Assembly: GCF_009498275.1 (NCBI RefSeq)
Contig: NZ_CP045643.1
Span: forward strand, 8,816,331 to 8,880,330
Reading direction: 5' to 3'
DNA: 64,000 bases
From: Streptomyces fagopyri
GTDB taxonomy: Bacteria; Actinomycetota; Actinomycetes; Streptomycetales; Streptomycetaceae
A program made the translations under genes and the position numbers. The notes beneath the pieces are model-generated. The model was not told the DNA's origin and made no database searches. It saw nothing but the letters and a program-made list of their open reading frames with translations. Shown in pieces: positions 63,576 through 64,000 of this stretch; position 1 is the stretch's first letter; every line of letters begins with the position of its first letter.

Positions 63576-64000
63576 ATGACCTCCGCCCCTCACCCGCACA
63601 CGGCCTCGCCGACGCCGGCGGCCGACGTGCTCGCCGAGCTCACCGCGGTACTGGCGGGCATGATGCGTGTCGAGCCGCAGACCCTCGGCACGCAGGACTC
63701 CTTCCGGCTGCTGGGCCTGGACTCGATGCTGTCCGCCGAGTTCGTCGCGGCGCTCAACGCCCGCTACGGCACCCGGATCGCGGCCACCGCGCTGTACGAG
63801 CACCCCACCCCGGCGGCACTGGCCCGGCACGTCGCGGCCGAACTCGCCGCGCCCGCGCCCCTGCCGGGCCCCGCCGCGCGGCACGGTGACGGACAGCCCG
63901 CCCCCGCCCCCGCCCCGGTTCCGGTTCCGGTGCGCGGTGCGGGTTTGTGGCCCGTGGCGGGGCCGGACACGGTCACCGACACACTGCGCACCCAGCTCGC
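63576..64000 (+). CDS. Acyl-carrier-domain protein, N-terminal part (runs off the window)
   Basis: 141 codons are visible. Residues ~17-92 form a carrier domain with the phosphopantetheine site LLGLDSMLSAEFVAAL (Ser50) and the helix-3 pattern TALYEHPTPAALARHVAAEL. After a Pro/Ala/Val-rich linker, the last residues (TVTDTLRTQLA) could begin another domain, possibly a second carrier. An ACP at the very N-terminus of a longer protein suggests a multidomain synthase. The Sfp-type PPTase upstream is the likely activator. Confidence 0.82.
   Translation, partial: MTSAPHPHTASPTPAADVLAELTAVLAGMMRVEPQTLGTQDSFRLLGLDSMLSAEFVAALNARYGTRIAATALYEHPTPAALARHVAAELAAPAPLPGPAARHGDGQPAPAPAPVPVPVRGAGLWPVAGPDTVTDTLRTQL

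Overview
The window is very GC-rich actinobacterial DNA, most likely from Streptomyces. Evidence: strong third-position G/C, GTG starts behind GGAGG-type ribosome binding sites, ScbA/ScbR-type signalling genes, SARP regulators, an Lsr2-like domain and a mycothiol-type arsenate reductase. The density of broken genes and insertion sequences suggests an accessory region such as a chromosome arm or linear plasmid. No tRNA, rRNA or CRISPR array was seen.

Layout. 0.3-2.1 kb: an ankyrin protein, a thioredoxin-fold protein and a frameshifted metal-sensing MerR regulator. 2.0-8.8 kb: an arsenic-resistance island in two divergent blocks. Block one is arsR1 facing a flavoprotein, an ArsI-like C-As lyase and half an MFS exporter. 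Block two is arsR2-acr3-arsO facing arsC, followed by a dead thioredoxin reductase (arsT) remnant. 9-16 kb: a cold-shock-like gene, an intact IS701-family element, phoU, a small CX5R phosphatase, and secreted and lipoprotein genes. 16.4-21.6 kb: decayed genes (EACC1 and NACHT conflict-system pieces, an IS630 fragment, a frameshifted beta-propeller protein) and a GNAT acetyltransferase.

22.1-26.7 kb: a 1531-residue protein combining membrane segments, a protease propeptide, an NPP1/NLP (necrosis-inducing cytolysin) domain, a thermolysin-type M4 protease and two C-terminal repeats. 27.0-29.6 kb: an IS30-family element broken by an IS110-family element. The leader of the IS110 element reads as a bridge RNA whose guides match both the element ends and the site where it sits. 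29.8-39.8 kb: hypothetical genes, a mosaic methyltransferase, an AraC/MFS pair, a WD40 protein, and remnants of IS, MFS, PAS and SMI1-Lsr2 genes.

40.1-64 kb: the regulatory and early biosynthetic end of a polyketide-type cluster. It holds an AfsA-like butyrolactone synthase, a P450, two TetR regulators (ScbR type), three SARP activators, a didomain aromatase/cyclase, an acyl-CoA-dehydrogenase-like protein, an Sfp-type phosphopantetheinyl transferase, a condensation/thioesterase-like protein that has lost both catalytic motifs, acyl-CoA carboxylase epsilon and beta subunits, and an acyl-carrier-domain protein running off the window. The inferred logic is: butyrolactone made by AfsA releases TetR receptors from ARE-like palindromes in front of afsA, both tetR genes and two SARP genes, and the SARPs then activate biosynthetic genes through heptamer repeats. 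The first 6 kb of this region (40.1-46.3 kb) has extreme G-over-C strand bias.
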